NCBI RefSeq assembly: GCF_014207655.1
Contig: NZ_JACHHJ010000008.1
Span: forward strand, 1-59,311
Length of the DNA: 59,311 nt
Source of the DNA: Geomicrobium halophilum
GTDB taxonomy: Bacteria; Bacillota; Bacilli; Bacillales; Marinococcaceae
Reading direction: 5' to 3'
Shown here: positions 27,906 through 36,245 of the stretch, one piece after another
How positions within the stretch are numbered: position 1 is the stretch's first letter
Layout of the letters: the number at the start of each line of letters is the position of its first letter
Position numbers and translations under genes: made by a program
Notes under the pieces: model-generated
Database searches by the model: none
Seen by the model: only the letters and a program-made list of their open reading frames with translations
Told to the model about the DNA's origin: nothing

Positions 27906-28964
27906 TCATTTGTATTTTTCCTCTGCTTCTGCAATTTCTTCCTGTAATTGCTCGATGATCTCCGCGCCATCGCTGCCTACTTGTTCTTTATACTCTTCAA
28001 TGACAGGTTCGCTCGCTTGTTCAAAAGCGGCCTTTTCCTCATCATCCAACTCCACAAATTCGATATCGCTTTCCAAAATTGTTTCTAACGCCTCTTCGTT
28101 ACGTTCTTCCTGCATTTCTACAGAAAGGCCTTGTAACTCTTTGATCGTTTCATCGACAACTGTACGTACTTCATCGGATAGCCCTTCATAAAATTCAGGA
28201 TTGGCCACGGTCGCAGTCGCATAAATTGCGTGTTCGGATTCGATGACATAATTCTGCACTTCCTGAAAGTTCATTTCTTCGACGGCAAAATAGGGGTTCT
28301 CTTGTCCATCAATCATGTTCAGTTGTAAAGAACTATACACTTCTTCATAGGGAAGCGGTGATGGATTCGCATCATAGGCGTTGTACGTATCCGTAAGTAA
28401 CGGGGAAGGCATGGTTCGGATTCTCAGGCCTTCAAAATCCTCAGGCCTTCGAATTTCCTCATCAGAGGTCCATTGTTGAAATCCCTGTGACCAGAATGAA
28501 AGAACTTTCATATTGTTTTCCTCATAGAGAAGGGCCAGCTCATCCAAGGCTTCACTGTTTTTCAAGACTTCTTGGTTGACCTCCATATCATCGGAAAATA
28601 GATGATGGAGTAAGAATAGTTGGTTTTCCGGCACAATTGTCCCCGTATTGCCGGGAGAGGCGATGGCGAGATCAACCCCGCCCATCTGAAGCTGTTCGGC
28701 CTGTTCAGGGGCATCCCCGAGCTGACCGACCGGATATACTTCAACCACGACCTCTCCGTTCGTTCGATCTTCAACCATCTCTTTAAAAGCTTCCGCATAA
28801 TCATTTTGCACGCTATCCGGAGATTCTTCATGCACAAACGTGATGGTCTTCACATCATCAGAATTTTTGGTCGTAGCACCGTCGTTGCTTGAATCAGCTG
28901 TATGACAAGCCGTTAAGCCTATCACTAACAAAATGTACACCCATGCGAACGCTGGCTTTTTCAC
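27906..28964 (-). CDS. TRAP transporter substrate-binding lipoprotein (DctP family)
   Basis: 352 residues. Solute receptor of a tripartite ATP-independent periplasmic-type carrier. A lipoprotein signal with lipobox LTAC places the modified Cys at residue 20, anchoring it outside the membrane. The body has the DctP hallmarks, including GLRIRTMPSPLL with the substrate carboxylate-binding Arg, so an organic acid is the probable ligand. The long acidic C-terminal helix (EIIEQLQEEIAEAEEKYK) is normal for the family. It is last in a dctQ-dctM-dctP operon on the minus strand. Confidence 0.92.
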   Translation of the reverse strand: MKKPAFAWVYILLVIGLTACHTADSSNDGATTKNSDDVKTITFVHEESPDSVQNDYAEAFKEMVEDRTNGEVVVEVYPVGQLGDAPEQAEQLQMGGVDLAIASPGNTGTIVPENQLFLLHHLFSDDMEVNQEVLKNSEALDELALLYEENNMKVLSFWSQGFQQWTSDEEIRRPEDFEGLRIRTMPSPLLTDTYNAYDANPSPLPYEEVYSSLQLNMIDGQENPYFAVEEMNFQEVQNYVIESEHAIYATATVANPEFYEGLSDEVRTVVDETIKELQGLSVEMQEERNEEALETILESDIEFVELDDEEKAAFEQASEPVIEEYKEQVGSDGAEIIEQLQEEIAEAEEKYK

Positions 28965-28998
28965 TTTTATCCTCCTCGTATAATATCTTTTAAGAGCT

Positions 28999-30285
28999 TT
29001 ACTCCGTTGGTACGAAGAATTCGTAAACTAGAATAATGTTTGGGAACAAGATTAATAAAGCAGAGGCAATACCCAAGATCAGGAAATAAGGTAATGAACC
29101 CTTAACAATTTCAAGATACGGTCTCCGAAATATAGCGATGGCTGTAAAAATATCTACCCCAAACGGTGGTGTCGCTGACCCAATGGCTGCCTGTAAGGTA
29201 ACAATGATACCAAGGGCGACGGGGTCAATGCCGGCATCCATGGCAACGGGTTCAATAATTGGAGTAAGAACAAAGATGACGACCAACGGATCGATGAACA
29301 TACATACAACGAAAAATAAGACGGCGATCATAAACAGAACGTATAATTGAGAGGGATCACTTCCAAATATCGTGTCAGTGATTTGTTCTGGGATTTGCGC
29401 ATAGGAAAGTACCCAGGACAGCCCTTGCCCTGCTGCGACAAGAATGAACACCGCCGCTGTTACGATCGCTGTCGATTCTGCAATCTTTGGGATCTCTGAG
29501 ATTTTCACCGATTTAAAGATCACCACTTCAATTAAAAAAGCGTATCCGACACTGACGGCTGCCGCCTCTGTTGGACTAAACAAACCGCTATAGATACCGC
29601 CAATGATCAGTACTGGAAACCCGAGGGGAAGAGCAGCCTTTCGAAGATATCGCCCGGCCTCTCTCCAACTTTCTCTTCTTCCCTGATCTACCAAATTATA
29701 TTTTCGTGCTTCGAGGTAGTTGTAGATAAGAAACATGGCCAGAATAATAAGGGCTGGGGTAATGCCGGCGACAAACAGTTCCCCTACGGAGGTGCCGGTC
29801 ACCACGCCATAGATAATCATTGCTATACTCGGTGGGACCATTAAAGCAAGGTCACTGGCATTCACAATGAGCGGGATCGATTGACTATCTTTATAGCCTT
29901 TTTCAGCCATACGCTCCCGCATGGGTTTCCCGGCAGCCGCAATGGTCGCTTGGGTAGAACCTGAAACGGAGCCGAATAATGCACATGCAACAGAAGTTGT
30001 CATGGCGTAACCCCCGCGGACATGACCGATCATTGAACTGACAAAGTCGAGTAAGCGCCGAGAGGTGTTCCCTGAAGACATAATATCTGCAGCAAAAATA
30101 AACATCGGCACGGCCAATAGAACAAACGCTTGAATACCGGCAAAATATTGTTGAATCAATATTCCTAGATCTGTATCAGGAAAATACATCAGCATACTGA
30201 TAAGACCGGCTGCGATTAAGGGAACTTTCATTGGAAATCCTATTAAGAGGAGTGTAAATATGATACCTAGAATCAGCCATATCAT
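28999..30285 (-). CDS. TRAP transporter large permease (DctM family)
   Basis: 428 residues, about 12 membrane helices, the ion-driven transport subunit. Family signatures include PMFIFAADIMSSGNTSRRL, CALFGSVSGSTQATIAAAG and VNASDLALMVPPSIAMI. Start ATG 30285 overlaps the dctQ stop as ATGA, so they are coupled. A 34-base gap separates it from dctP. Confidence 0.93.
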   Translation of the reverse strand: MIWLILGIIFTLLLIGFPMKVPLIAAGLISMLMYFPDTDLGILIQQYFAGIQAFVLLAVPMFIFAADIMSSGNTSRRLLDFVSSMIGHVRGGYAMTTSVACALFGSVSGSTQATIAAAGKPMRERMAEKGYKDSQSIPLIVNASDLALMVPPSIAMIIYGVVTGTSVGELFVAGITPALIILAMFLIYNYLEARKYNLVDQGRRESWREAGRYLRKAALPLGFPVLIIGGIYSGLFSPTEAAAVSVGYAFLIEVVIFKSVKISEIPKIAESTAIVTAAVFILVAAGQGLSWVLSYAQIPEQITDTIFGSDPSQLYVLFMIAVLFFVVCMFIDPLVVIFVLTPIIEPVAMDAGIDPVALGIIVTLQAAIGSATPPFGVDIFTAIAIFRRPYLEIVKGSLPYFLILGIASALLILFPNIILVYEFFVPTE

Positions 30286-30797
30286 TCGTTCTCACCTTCA
30301 ATGCTTTCTGTCCCTTCGTGAATCCCTTCATATTTCAGGTTTCGGATAAATGTTCGTAAGTATTGAATACCAGCCATAAAAAAACCAAACGTCATCACTG
30401 CAATCATGATGTACAAAGGAATGCGGAGGGCTGGTGTTACTCGGTCGAGATCAAACATCGTCACCGTATAACTGCCAGAAACATAGGTGAGGAAAAATAA
30501 TAAAACGGACGTTAAGATCGTAATACATGCCATCATCACTTTTTGCACCTTGTAAGGCAATAATTCCATAATCGCACTCATCCGGATATGTCTCCCTCTT
30601 CTTGCCACATGACTAAGTCCGATAAAAGTGATAATGATAATGAGCATTTGGCCAACCTCTTCAGCAAATGTCCAGGTCACATTAAAAACCAGTCGACTAA
30701 TTACATTGCCGATTAACACTAAGGCCATGAGAATAATAGCAGAGCTAATTGACCATCGTTCCACCTTTTCAAACATATTATCAAGTGCTCGTATCAA
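30282..30797 (-). CDS. TRAP transporter small permease (DctQ family)
   Basis: 171 residues with four membrane segments. DctQ pairs with DctM to form the membrane complex. NVTWTFAEEVGQMLIIIITFIGLSHVARRGRHIRM (positions about 38-72) is the typical EE-containing signature. TTG 30797 is preceded by GGAAGG. It heads the operon. These genes are not found at this place in B. subtilis and are likely acquired. Confidence 0.88.
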   Translation of the reverse strand: MIRALDNMFEKVERWSISSAIILMALVLIGNVISRLVFNVTWTFAEEVGQMLIIIITFIGLSHVARRGRHIRMSAIMELLPYKVQKVMMACITILTSVLLFFLTYVSGSYTVTMFDLDRVTPALRIPLYIMIAVMTFGFFMAGIQYLRTFIRNLKYEGIHEGTESIEGENE

Positions 30798-30950
30798 TAT
30801 GGATCCCTTCCTTCTTCAAGATCGGCAGATTGGTTACTATTAAGAAAAGATAGGGAATGGGTTCCCTTTTTATCAGCCACCAAAACTGAGTTTTTGAATT
30901 AAGGGTTCTTATCTATCTTTCCTGACTTTGAGGCAGTCATCCTTATAAAA

Positions 30951-30985
30951 GCAGTAAGACCACCCGTCAAAGAGTGGTCTTACTG
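30951..30985. terminator. Strong hairpin between the TRAP operon and usp
   Basis: CAGTAAGACCAC / GTGGTCTTACTG, perfect 12-bp stem with a 10-base loop. A TCTTTATT tail on the plus strand and a T-rich flank on the minus strand. Confidence 0.65.
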
Positions 30986-31049
30986 TCTTTATTGGATTTA
31001 GTGCTATATGGAGTTTGTTTGGTTCTAGTGCAGAGCGTCTGAAATAAAA

Positions 31050-31072
31050 GGTCACCATGGGAATGGTGACCC
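31050..31072 (-). terminator. Terminator of the usp gene (minus strand)
   Basis: GGTCACCAT / ATGGTGACC stem with a 5-base loop; on the minus strand the tail is TTTTATTT. It lies about 200 bases past the usp stop. Confidence 0.65.
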
Positions 31073-31126
31073 TTGTAGCTTCAATGAATGGCTCGATATG
31101 CGATGCTTAACATATTTTTTTACAAT

Positions 31127-31221
31127 AGTGGTACATAAAGGGTTTATGGCACCACTTAGAGGAATCATTTATCAAATGATGACGTTGAGAATCGTCGATG
31201 TAACACTCATTGGCGTGAGTG
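31127..31221. other. Cluster of stem-loops downstream of usp
   Basis: AGTGGT-CATAAA pairs with TTTATG-ACCACT (31127-31156), CACTCA pairs with TGAGTG (31204-31221), and further short hairpins lie nearby. With the two hairpins at 30951 and 31050 this makes at least four in under 300 bases. Without a gene, this may be an untranslated or structured RNA. Confidence 0.4.
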
Positions 31222-31267
31222 GCTGATTCGGTCATCGTGCACGAGTTTCATCTCGATGAGTCATTTT

Positions 31268-31717
31268 TCATGAAGTTTTATCTACTTGGATCGTCAATAA
31301 GTCACATGGCACCTGCTGTGAGAGGCGCTGTTGAAAATCCCCCTTCAACCATTTTTCTAATCCATTTCTACGGGAAATACCTAAGACGATCAGGTTCGGT
31401 TGATGTTTCTTTACCATTTCCTTCGCAATCACCGAAACAGGATTTCCAAAGGAAAGTTCGGCACTGGTGCTAGGAACGCCCTCATGATAGCAAGCAGCTT
31501 GATATTGATTCAACATTTGCCGTCTCTTTGCTGCAATGTTAGACCTATACTTAACATCTCCTCTTTCGACGAGACCATAGGTTCTTATATCGATCACGTG
31601 AACCAACACCAGGTGGGACATGTTCTGTTTTGCTAAAACAATCGCTTTTTTGAGGCCGAGCTCGGCTGCTGAACTATCATCAACGGCCACTAATATTTTT
31701 TCATAATTTTGACTCAT
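31268..31717 (-). CDS. Universal stress protein (UspA family)
   Basis: 149 residues of the Usp fold, often ATP-binding. KILVAVDDSSAAELGLKKAI starts the family, with LVLVHVID. Near the C terminus, VLGISRRNGLEKWLKGDF replaces the standard GSxG pattern, so nucleotide binding is uncertain. GGAGGGG precedes ATG 31717. Its upstream region contains a tRNA-like relic. Confidence 0.88.
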   Translation of the reverse strand: MSQNYEKILVAVDDSSAAELGLKKAIVLAKQNMSHLVLVHVIDIRTYGLVERGDVKYRSNIAAKRRQMLNQYQAACYHEGVPSTSAELSFGNPVSVIAKEMVKKHQPNLIVLGISRRNGLEKWLKGDFQQRLSQQVPCDLLTIQVDKTS

Positions 31718-31759
31718 AATATTCCCCTCCTTCTCAAGTCTTTTATTTGCAATGAATTG

Positions 31760-31810
31760 TTTCAGCTGGTAAAAGTCAAAGATACCTACCCGCTGAGCTA
31801 TGCTGTCCTT
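31760..31810 (-). pseudogene. Decayed tRNA fragment, tRNA-Lys-like
   Basis: Read on the minus strand, GACAGCATAGCTCAGCGGGTAG resembles an acceptor and D-arm, and TTTGACTTTTACCAG resembles a tRNA-Lys anticodon arm (TTT). The D and anticodon stems no longer pair and the T arm and CCA end are missing, so it is a 5'-half relic. Such fragments often mark old integration sites. The identification is by eye. Confidence 0.4.
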
Positions 31811-32081
31811 CCCGTTTCAGCTCAATCGCCCAAAAAACCTTCTCAGTATCTACTTGTGTTTACTGTTGATGGGTGAGTAAGGAGGTTTAACGTCTCATTG
31901 ATAATCATCTAAAAGAATCTTCTGTCAATATTGTGAGATATTTCTATTTTATCGAAATCATAGGAAAATTTGAAGCGGTGAATTTTGTCGATATTTATTC
32001 AAGTGCTTATAAATATTTTACCGCTATTTAAAGGAACGAACCTAGATCTTTTTCTCATTTTTTTGAGTGACTTTTCCCTTT

Positions 32082-32108
32082 GTTTAAAAAGGGGTTTTAA
32101 CTGGATAG
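32082..32108 (+). promoter_or_regulatory. Candidate sigma-B promoter
   Basis: GTTTAA (32082-32087), 15-base spacer, GGATAG (32103-32108) against the sigma-B consensus GTTTAA / GGGTAT (perfect -35, four of six at -10). A CsbD-type gene three places downstream makes a general-stress promoter plausible. Confidence 0.4.
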
Positions 32109-32153
32109 GGGAGTGGAAAAATAAACTGGCGTTTCGTCGAAGGGAGGGATAAG

Positions 32154-32888
32154 TTGTTTGAGCTATCAGATATCCCACGTTTACTCTTGTCCGCATTAAT
32201 CATTTTACCGATTGTAACGATCATCCGAGAAACAGGGTATTATACGGTCGTCACTTTATTAGGGGCTACGAATAAAAAATTAACCATTGGAAGCGGGCCT
32301 GTGCTTTTTAGGACAAAAACAATAGAAGCCCGTCGTTATTTCTTTATGTATAGTTGGTTTGAATATGATGAATTACAGCCAGATAGTCGCTTTTGGCACG
32401 GGCTTATTTATGCCTCCCCTATTCTAAGTAATGTTATTGTAGCGATAATTTTGAATTCACTGCTCGCTGAGGGGATCTTAGAGAGAAACATGTTCTGGGA
32501 CATATTCTTATTTTACGTATTTTATTTTGTGTTATTTGATGTGATCCCTGTTTATTTGCCCGACGGGCAGCCTACAAACGGGAGAGCAATTTTTGATTTA
32601 GTTTGGCACGGAGAGCGTTCGGATTATATCAAGAAAGAAGTGCAAGAGCAAATTCGCGAGATCGAACGTGAACTCAAAGACGCCGACACACAAGAACAAA
32701 AAGAAACGATGCAGAACCGCGATCGTGACCAACTTGAAAAAAGTGATCTAGATTCTCACGAAGGCTATACTGAATCCCAAAAAGCAACCATCGAGAATCG
32801 TGATAGAGATCAGTATGAAAGGGATGATCATAGTTCTATTGAGAAACAGAGGGCTCACCGTGAACGTGATGATCATAATAACCCTTAA
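32154..32888 (+). CDS. Membrane protein with M50-like topology and a charged C-terminal tail
   Basis: 244 residues, start TTG 32154 after AGGGAGGGA. Residues 1-145 have about four membrane segments arranged like a small site-2 protease: RETGYY (about 25-30) stands where HExxH would be, and VYLPDGQPTNG (about 139-149) resembles the second motif with the metal-ligand Asp. The zinc ligands are therefore probably lost. Residues 155-244 are soluble, strongly charged and contain two NRDRDQ repeats. It may be a membrane scaffold. It begins a probable operon with the next two genes. Confidence 0.65.
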   Translation: MFELSDIPRLLLSALIILPIVTIIRETGYYTVVTLLGATNKKLTIGSGPVLFRTKTIEARRYFFMYSWFEYDELQPDSRFWHGLIYASPILSNVIVAIILNSLLAEGILERNMFWDIFLFYVFYFVLFDVIPVYLPDGQPTNGRAIFDLVWHGERSDYIKKEVQEQIREIERELKDADTQEQKETMQNRDRDQLEKSDLDSHEGYTESQKATIENRDRDQYERDDHSSIEKQRAHRERDDHNNP

Positions 32889-33010
32889 AAGAAAGAAGAT
32901 TTAAAGGTGAAAGCACTTATGGCGGATTTGCTCTTCATTAAGAAAAAATGTTTTAACTTATGCTCAATTTGGGTAATTATAAGATAACTCATGTAGAAAG
33001 GGTGAGGTTG

Positions 33011-33190
33011 TTGGAACAATTTAAGGTGAAAGTATCTCTATCAAATGGGCATGTTATCTCCATTTCCGAAGAAGCTGAAAGCATGAATGAAATTAAAAAT
33101 GAACTTTTGGCAGAAAATGGAACGTACAACAAACACGGGGTCTTCTTCCATAAAGACGAAGTTGTTTCTGTTGAGATTTCTGCAAAATAA
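33011..33190 (+). CDS. Small hypothetical protein
   Basis: 59 residues from TTG 33011, preceded by AAAGGGTGAGG; an in-frame ATG at 32960 gives 76 residues but has no ribosome binding site. The product (EQFKVKVSLSNGHVISISEE then FFHKDEVVSVEIS) looks like a compact beta-alpha fold. I do not recognise a family. It lies between the membrane protein and the CsbD-type gene on the same strand. Confidence 0.55.
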   Translation: MEQFKVKVSLSNGHVISISEEAESMNEIKNELLAENGTYNKHGVFFHKDEVVSVEISAK

Positions 33191-33246
33191 CGTTTGCCTG
33201 TCTTCCCATTCTAGATTCTCAATGTAAATACGAGGAGGATACTAGC

Positions 33247-33465
33247 ATGAAATCGAATAGGATCAAAGATCGTATAGACCAAGCTAAAGATGAAATGAAC
33301 AGTGATAAAGTTAAAGGTGCTGTAAGTAAAGCAAAAGGTGAAGTGAAAGACCAGATCGGGAATGTAGTGGATCATAAGGAGATGCAAGCGAAGGGGAAAA
33401 AAGATAAACTCAAGGGAAAAGCGCAAGATACAGCTGGAGATGCAAAAAATAAAGAAAACGAATAA
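33247..33465 (+). CDS. CsbD-like stress response protein
   Basis: 72 residues, hydrophilic, with repeated KxKG and DxAKxE units as in CsbD, a small general-stress protein of unknown biochemistry, sigma-B dependent in B. subtilis. ATG 33247 follows GAGGAGG. A strong terminator follows, so it ends the operon. Together with usp it suggests a stress module. Confidence 0.85.
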   Translation: MKSNRIKDRIDQAKDEMNSDKVKGAVSKAKGEVKDQIGNVVDHKEMQAKGKKDKLKGKAQDTAGDAKNKENE

Positions 33466-33468
33466 GTG

Positions 33469-33503
33469 AAGGTTCATGAGAAAAAACTCATGAACCTTTT
33501 GTT
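33469..33503 (+). terminator. Terminator after the CsbD-like gene
   Basis: AAGGTTCATGAG / CTCATGAACCTT perfect 12-bp stem, AAAAAA loop, TTGTTAT tail. No gene is supported in the following 180 bases. Confidence 0.8.
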
Positions 33504-33682
33504 ATAAGAGTGATCGCATATGGGAATGAAGGCCTCTGCTATAAGGAGGTGGCGGTAAGCCAAGCTGTATTAATGGTTATTAATCACTTCGGAAGCCCGA
33601 GATTTCGAACAGCTCAGCTTTGCTTTTGCCTTATTGAATACCAGCTGCCGTTAAGCCCCTGCATCATAATCCTTTCTTGTAT

Positions 33683-35347
33683 TTAAGCTTGTTCCTCATC
33701 TTCCTTGATCCAAACCTCTCCGTCCTTATAAGTCATTTGCTCAGGATATCGGAGGTCAATGACATCATCTTGGAGATGTTGAGCTGGAGCGGGCGTTAAT
33801 AACGAAACAATAATGCATACCAAGAAGTTAACCGGAACACTTATTAACCCTGCACCTGTATCCTGGATCCCTAAAATCGTCGTACCGCCCATGGCCAAAA
33901 AGATATACGTTAAAGTGGTTGCTAATCCAACGCTCATCCCCGCGATTGCCCCTTGTTTGTTCATTCGCTTCCACCATACTCCTAAAAAGAGCACAGGAAA
34001 AAAGGTGCCCCCGGCAATTCCAAATGCCCAGGCAACAATTTGCGTAATGACGCCTGGAGGGTCCAGAGCTAACAGCCCGGCAGCAATCGTGGCAAGCAAT
34101 ATAGCAAGGCGCCCCGCTTTTAGCCGTGTTTGATCGCTGGCATCCGGACGTATAAGACGATAGTAAATATCGTGGGCAAACGAGGAACTGATGGTGATTA
34201 ACAGCCCACCTGCTGTTGATAATGCTGCAGCCATTGCGCCAGCAGCGACCAATCCAATCACAAACATACCAAGGTCTGCAATTTCAGGGGTAGCCATAAC
34301 GACCATATCCTCTGACACCGCGATTTCTTCCCAATCAAGAATACCGTCCCCGTCTTCGTCAGCAACCGCAAGCAACCCGGTATCCACCCACCGATCTACC
34401 CAGCCTGGCAACTGGTCAATAGGCTGGCCGGCAACCTGTGTCATTAAAATAAAACGGGAAAAAGCAGCGTATGCTGGCGCAGATAAATATAAAATACCGA
34501 TAAATAAAATCGCCCAAAAACCGCTCCAGCGGGCTGCTTTCATGGTCGATACGGTATAGAAACGAACGATGACATGGGGAAGTGCTGAAGTTCCTACCAT
34601 TAAAGTAAATAATAAAGCGAGAAATTGACTTCGATCGCTTTCTGCGAATGGCGCAAAATACTCTGTTAACCCCAGTTCTCGATCAATCACTCCAATTTCA
34701 TTAATGACATTTCCATAAGATAACCAAGGAAGCGGATTACCTGTCAATTGTAGGGACATAAAGAGAATAGGGATAATGTAGGCTGTAATTAAAATGATAT
34801 ACTGGGCCACCTGTGTCCAGGTCACCCCTTTCATTCCTCCAAGAGTGGCGTAAATCGCGATCACGACAACACCAAGCAATACCCCTGACCAGGTAGGGAT
34901 ACTAAATAAACGCCCAATGACGACCCCCGAGCCGGAGAGTTGTCCAATCAAATAAGTAAAACTAATAATAACGGTAGCGATCGCACCAATCAATCGTGCT
35001 GCATTACTTTCAAAACGATCACCGATAAACTCCGGGACGGTAAAGCGGCCATATTTTCGAAGTTGAGGAGCTAATAAGAAGGTGAGAAGTAAAAAACCAC
35101 CTGTCCACCCCATAATATAGGGGAGCCCATCGTAGCCCATCACCATGACGGTTCCGGCCATTCCGATAAAGGAGGCTGCACTCATCCAATCTCCGCCTAT
35201 GGCCATCCCATTCCATAATGGGGGGATGCCACGGCTGGCAACATAAAATTCTGATGTCTCTTTTGAGCGCGTATAAATGGCAATGCCAACATAAAGAATA
35301 AAGGTTAGTAAGATCATCCCGACGGAAATGAGTGTTTGTGTATCCAA
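33683..35347 (-). CDS. Sodium/solute symporter (SSS family, large subunit)
   Basis: 554 residues, about 13 membrane segments. SSS-family carriers import a solute with sodium; this subtype (with a DUF4212 partner and near ActP/acetate carriers) usually takes organic acids. The sodium-site signature GWTGGFLLLTFLLAPQLRKYG lies in the N-terminal third, and SADEDGDGILDWEE is an EF-hand-like DxDxDG loop in an external segment. TTG 35347 is preferred because GGAGG lies 8 bases before it; ATG 35368 shares a base with the upstream stop and lacks its own site. It is last in a four-gene minus-strand operon. Confidence 0.9.
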   Translation of the reverse strand: MDTQTLISVGMILLTFILYVGIAIYTRSKETSEFYVASRGIPPLWNGMAIGGDWMSAASFIGMAGTVMVMGYDGLPYIMGWTGGFLLLTFLLAPQLRKYGRFTVPEFIGDRFESNAARLIGAIATVIISFTYLIGQLSGSGVVIGRLFSIPTWSGVLLGVVVIAIYATLGGMKGVTWTQVAQYIILITAYIIPILFMSLQLTGNPLPWLSYGNVINEIGVIDRELGLTEYFAPFAESDRSQFLALLFTLMVGTSALPHVIVRFYTVSTMKAARWSGFWAILFIGILYLSAPAYAAFSRFILMTQVAGQPIDQLPGWVDRWVDTGLLAVADEDGDGILDWEEIAVSEDMVVMATPEIADLGMFVIGLVAAGAMAAALSTAGGLLITISSSFAHDIYYRLIRPDASDQTRLKAGRLAILLATIAAGLLALDPPGVITQIVAWAFGIAGGTFFPVLFLGVWWKRMNKQGAIAGMSVGLATTLTYIFLAMGGTTILGIQDTGAGLISVPVNFLVCIIVSLLTPAPAQHLQDDVIDLRYPEQMTYKDGEVWIKEDEEQA

Positions 35348-35367
35348 TAACGTAACCTCCTGCGTCA

Positions 35368-35670
35368 TTAATGGTTGACTGTTTTACCGCTACTAATACG
35401 AACGTTTTTTCCTTCGTCAATTCCAAATTTTTTATCAATTCGATCACTAATGACTGCATTCAAAAATAAAAGCACAATAAACATGAATACAGAACCTTGA
35501 GCTCCCATGTAATAATGAAAGGGCATCCCTAAAAAGGTAAACTGTTGGAAATACTCAGCAAAAAATGCTGCTCCAAAAGATACGAGAAACGCGATAAACA
35601 GAAAGACGACAATCATAAGCGTTCGGATTTTGAAATAAGCTTCGACATGTTTACGATCAACTTTTCTCAT
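35368..35670 (-). CDS. DUF4212 small subunit of the symporter
   Basis: 100 residues with two membrane helices (about 18-40 and 57-75). DUF4212 proteins are annotated as the small subunit of sodium/substrate symporters and sit directly upstream of the large one, as here. AGGAGAG-type sites precede ATG 35670. The stop abuts the large-subunit start region. Confidence 0.88.
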   Translation of the reverse strand: MRKVDRKHVEAYFKIRTLMIVVFLFIAFLVSFGAAFFAEYFQQFTFLGMPFHYYMGAQGSVFMFIVLLFLNAVISDRIDKKFGIDEGKNVRISSGKTVNH

Positions 35671-35728
35671 TTTTCTCTCCTTTCAATTTCTGTTTGTTAC
35701 CCTCCCCTTTAAGGTTCCCTCCCTCCTT

Positions 35729-35977
35729 TCAAAAAATAGTAGAGGTTGATTGATGCCGGCATTCTTTGCAAAAAAGAATCGGAGCTTTGCGTTTGGCAAG
35801 AATAATATTGGTCAAAATAATAGCTGGCATAAAGGCGATGAATACAGGTTCAACGAGCACTGCTATCAAAATAATCACGATTAGCGGCGGCACAGACATT
35901 GTAAAAATGTATCGTTTTTGTGTCATCTCCCATATCTTGTTGCTTTTACAAGTTGGACAAGCATTGGTCTCTGCCAA
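35729..35977 (-). CDS. Small membrane protein with paired zinc-ribbon cysteines
   Basis: 82 residues, TTG 35977 after GGGAGGAGG. CPTC (C7-C10) and CKEC (near 72-75) bracket two membrane helices, so the two halves of a zinc ribbon could join on the cytoplasmic face. I do not recognise a named family. It lies within the symporter operon. Confidence 0.65.
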   Translation of the reverse strand: MAETNACPTCKSNKIWEMTQKRYIFTMSVPPLIVIILIAVLVEPVFIAFMPAIILTNIILAKRKAPILFCKECRHQSTSTIF

Positions 35978-35996
35978 TGGTAAGCCTCCTCCCTTT

Positions 35997-36179
35997 TTAT
36001 TTCAGTCCATAAATAAGTTGAACTGTATCCCAAAATGGTAGTGGCACCTGAAGGATAGCAATTAGCATATAGGCTCCCATGGCTACAAGCGGGATTCCTA
36101 AATACAATGCTTGTTTTCTTTTAAAGGTCAGATAAATACTAGCAATAACAATGGCCCAAAACAGAAGAAAGAGAATCAT
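35997..36179 (-). CDS. Small two-helix membrane protein
   Basis: 60 residues, start ATG 36179 after AAAGGAGTG. Two hydrophobic stretches (about 2-18 and 29-45) with a KRKQ turn between them. No family recognised. It opens the operon and its leader holds a cre-like site and a palindrome. Confidence 0.65.
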   Translation of the reverse strand: MILFLLFWAIVIASIYLTFKRKQALYLGIPLVAMGAYMLIAILQVPLPFWDTVQLIYGLK

Positions 36180-36200
36180 AAGTTCACTCCTTTGCAATAA

Positions 36201-36218
36201 ATACTAAATACTTAGTAT
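36201..36218. promoter_or_regulatory. Palindromic operator-like site in the symporter operon leader
   Basis: ATACTAA and TTAGTAT are perfect 7-bp arms with a 4-base spacer, placed between the promoter and the first gene. It is the size of a TetR- or MarR-type operator; no regulator gene lies next to it. Confidence 0.45.
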
Positions 36219-36220
36219 GT

Positions 36221-36236
36221 ATGAAAGCGCTTATAT
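36221..36236. promoter_or_regulatory. Catabolite-responsive element (cre) in the symporter operon leader
   Basis: ATGAAAGCGCTTATAT matches the CcpA consensus WTGAAARCGYTTWCAW at 15 of 16 bases. It lies just downstream of the predicted transcription start on the minus strand, where CcpA would block elongation, as expected for carbon-source uptake genes. Confidence 0.7.
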
Positions 36237-36245
36237 AATACAAAC

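Noticed and set aside
32920-32990. A 22-codon frame starting ATG after AAAGGTGA
   Set aside because: Too short and without any supporting pattern to be called a gene.
33553-33688. A 46-codon frame from GTG after AAGGAGG between the CsbD-like gene and the symporter
   Set aside because: The start overlaps the ribosome-site sequence, leaving no spacing, and the product is Cys-rich with no regular pattern; likely chance.
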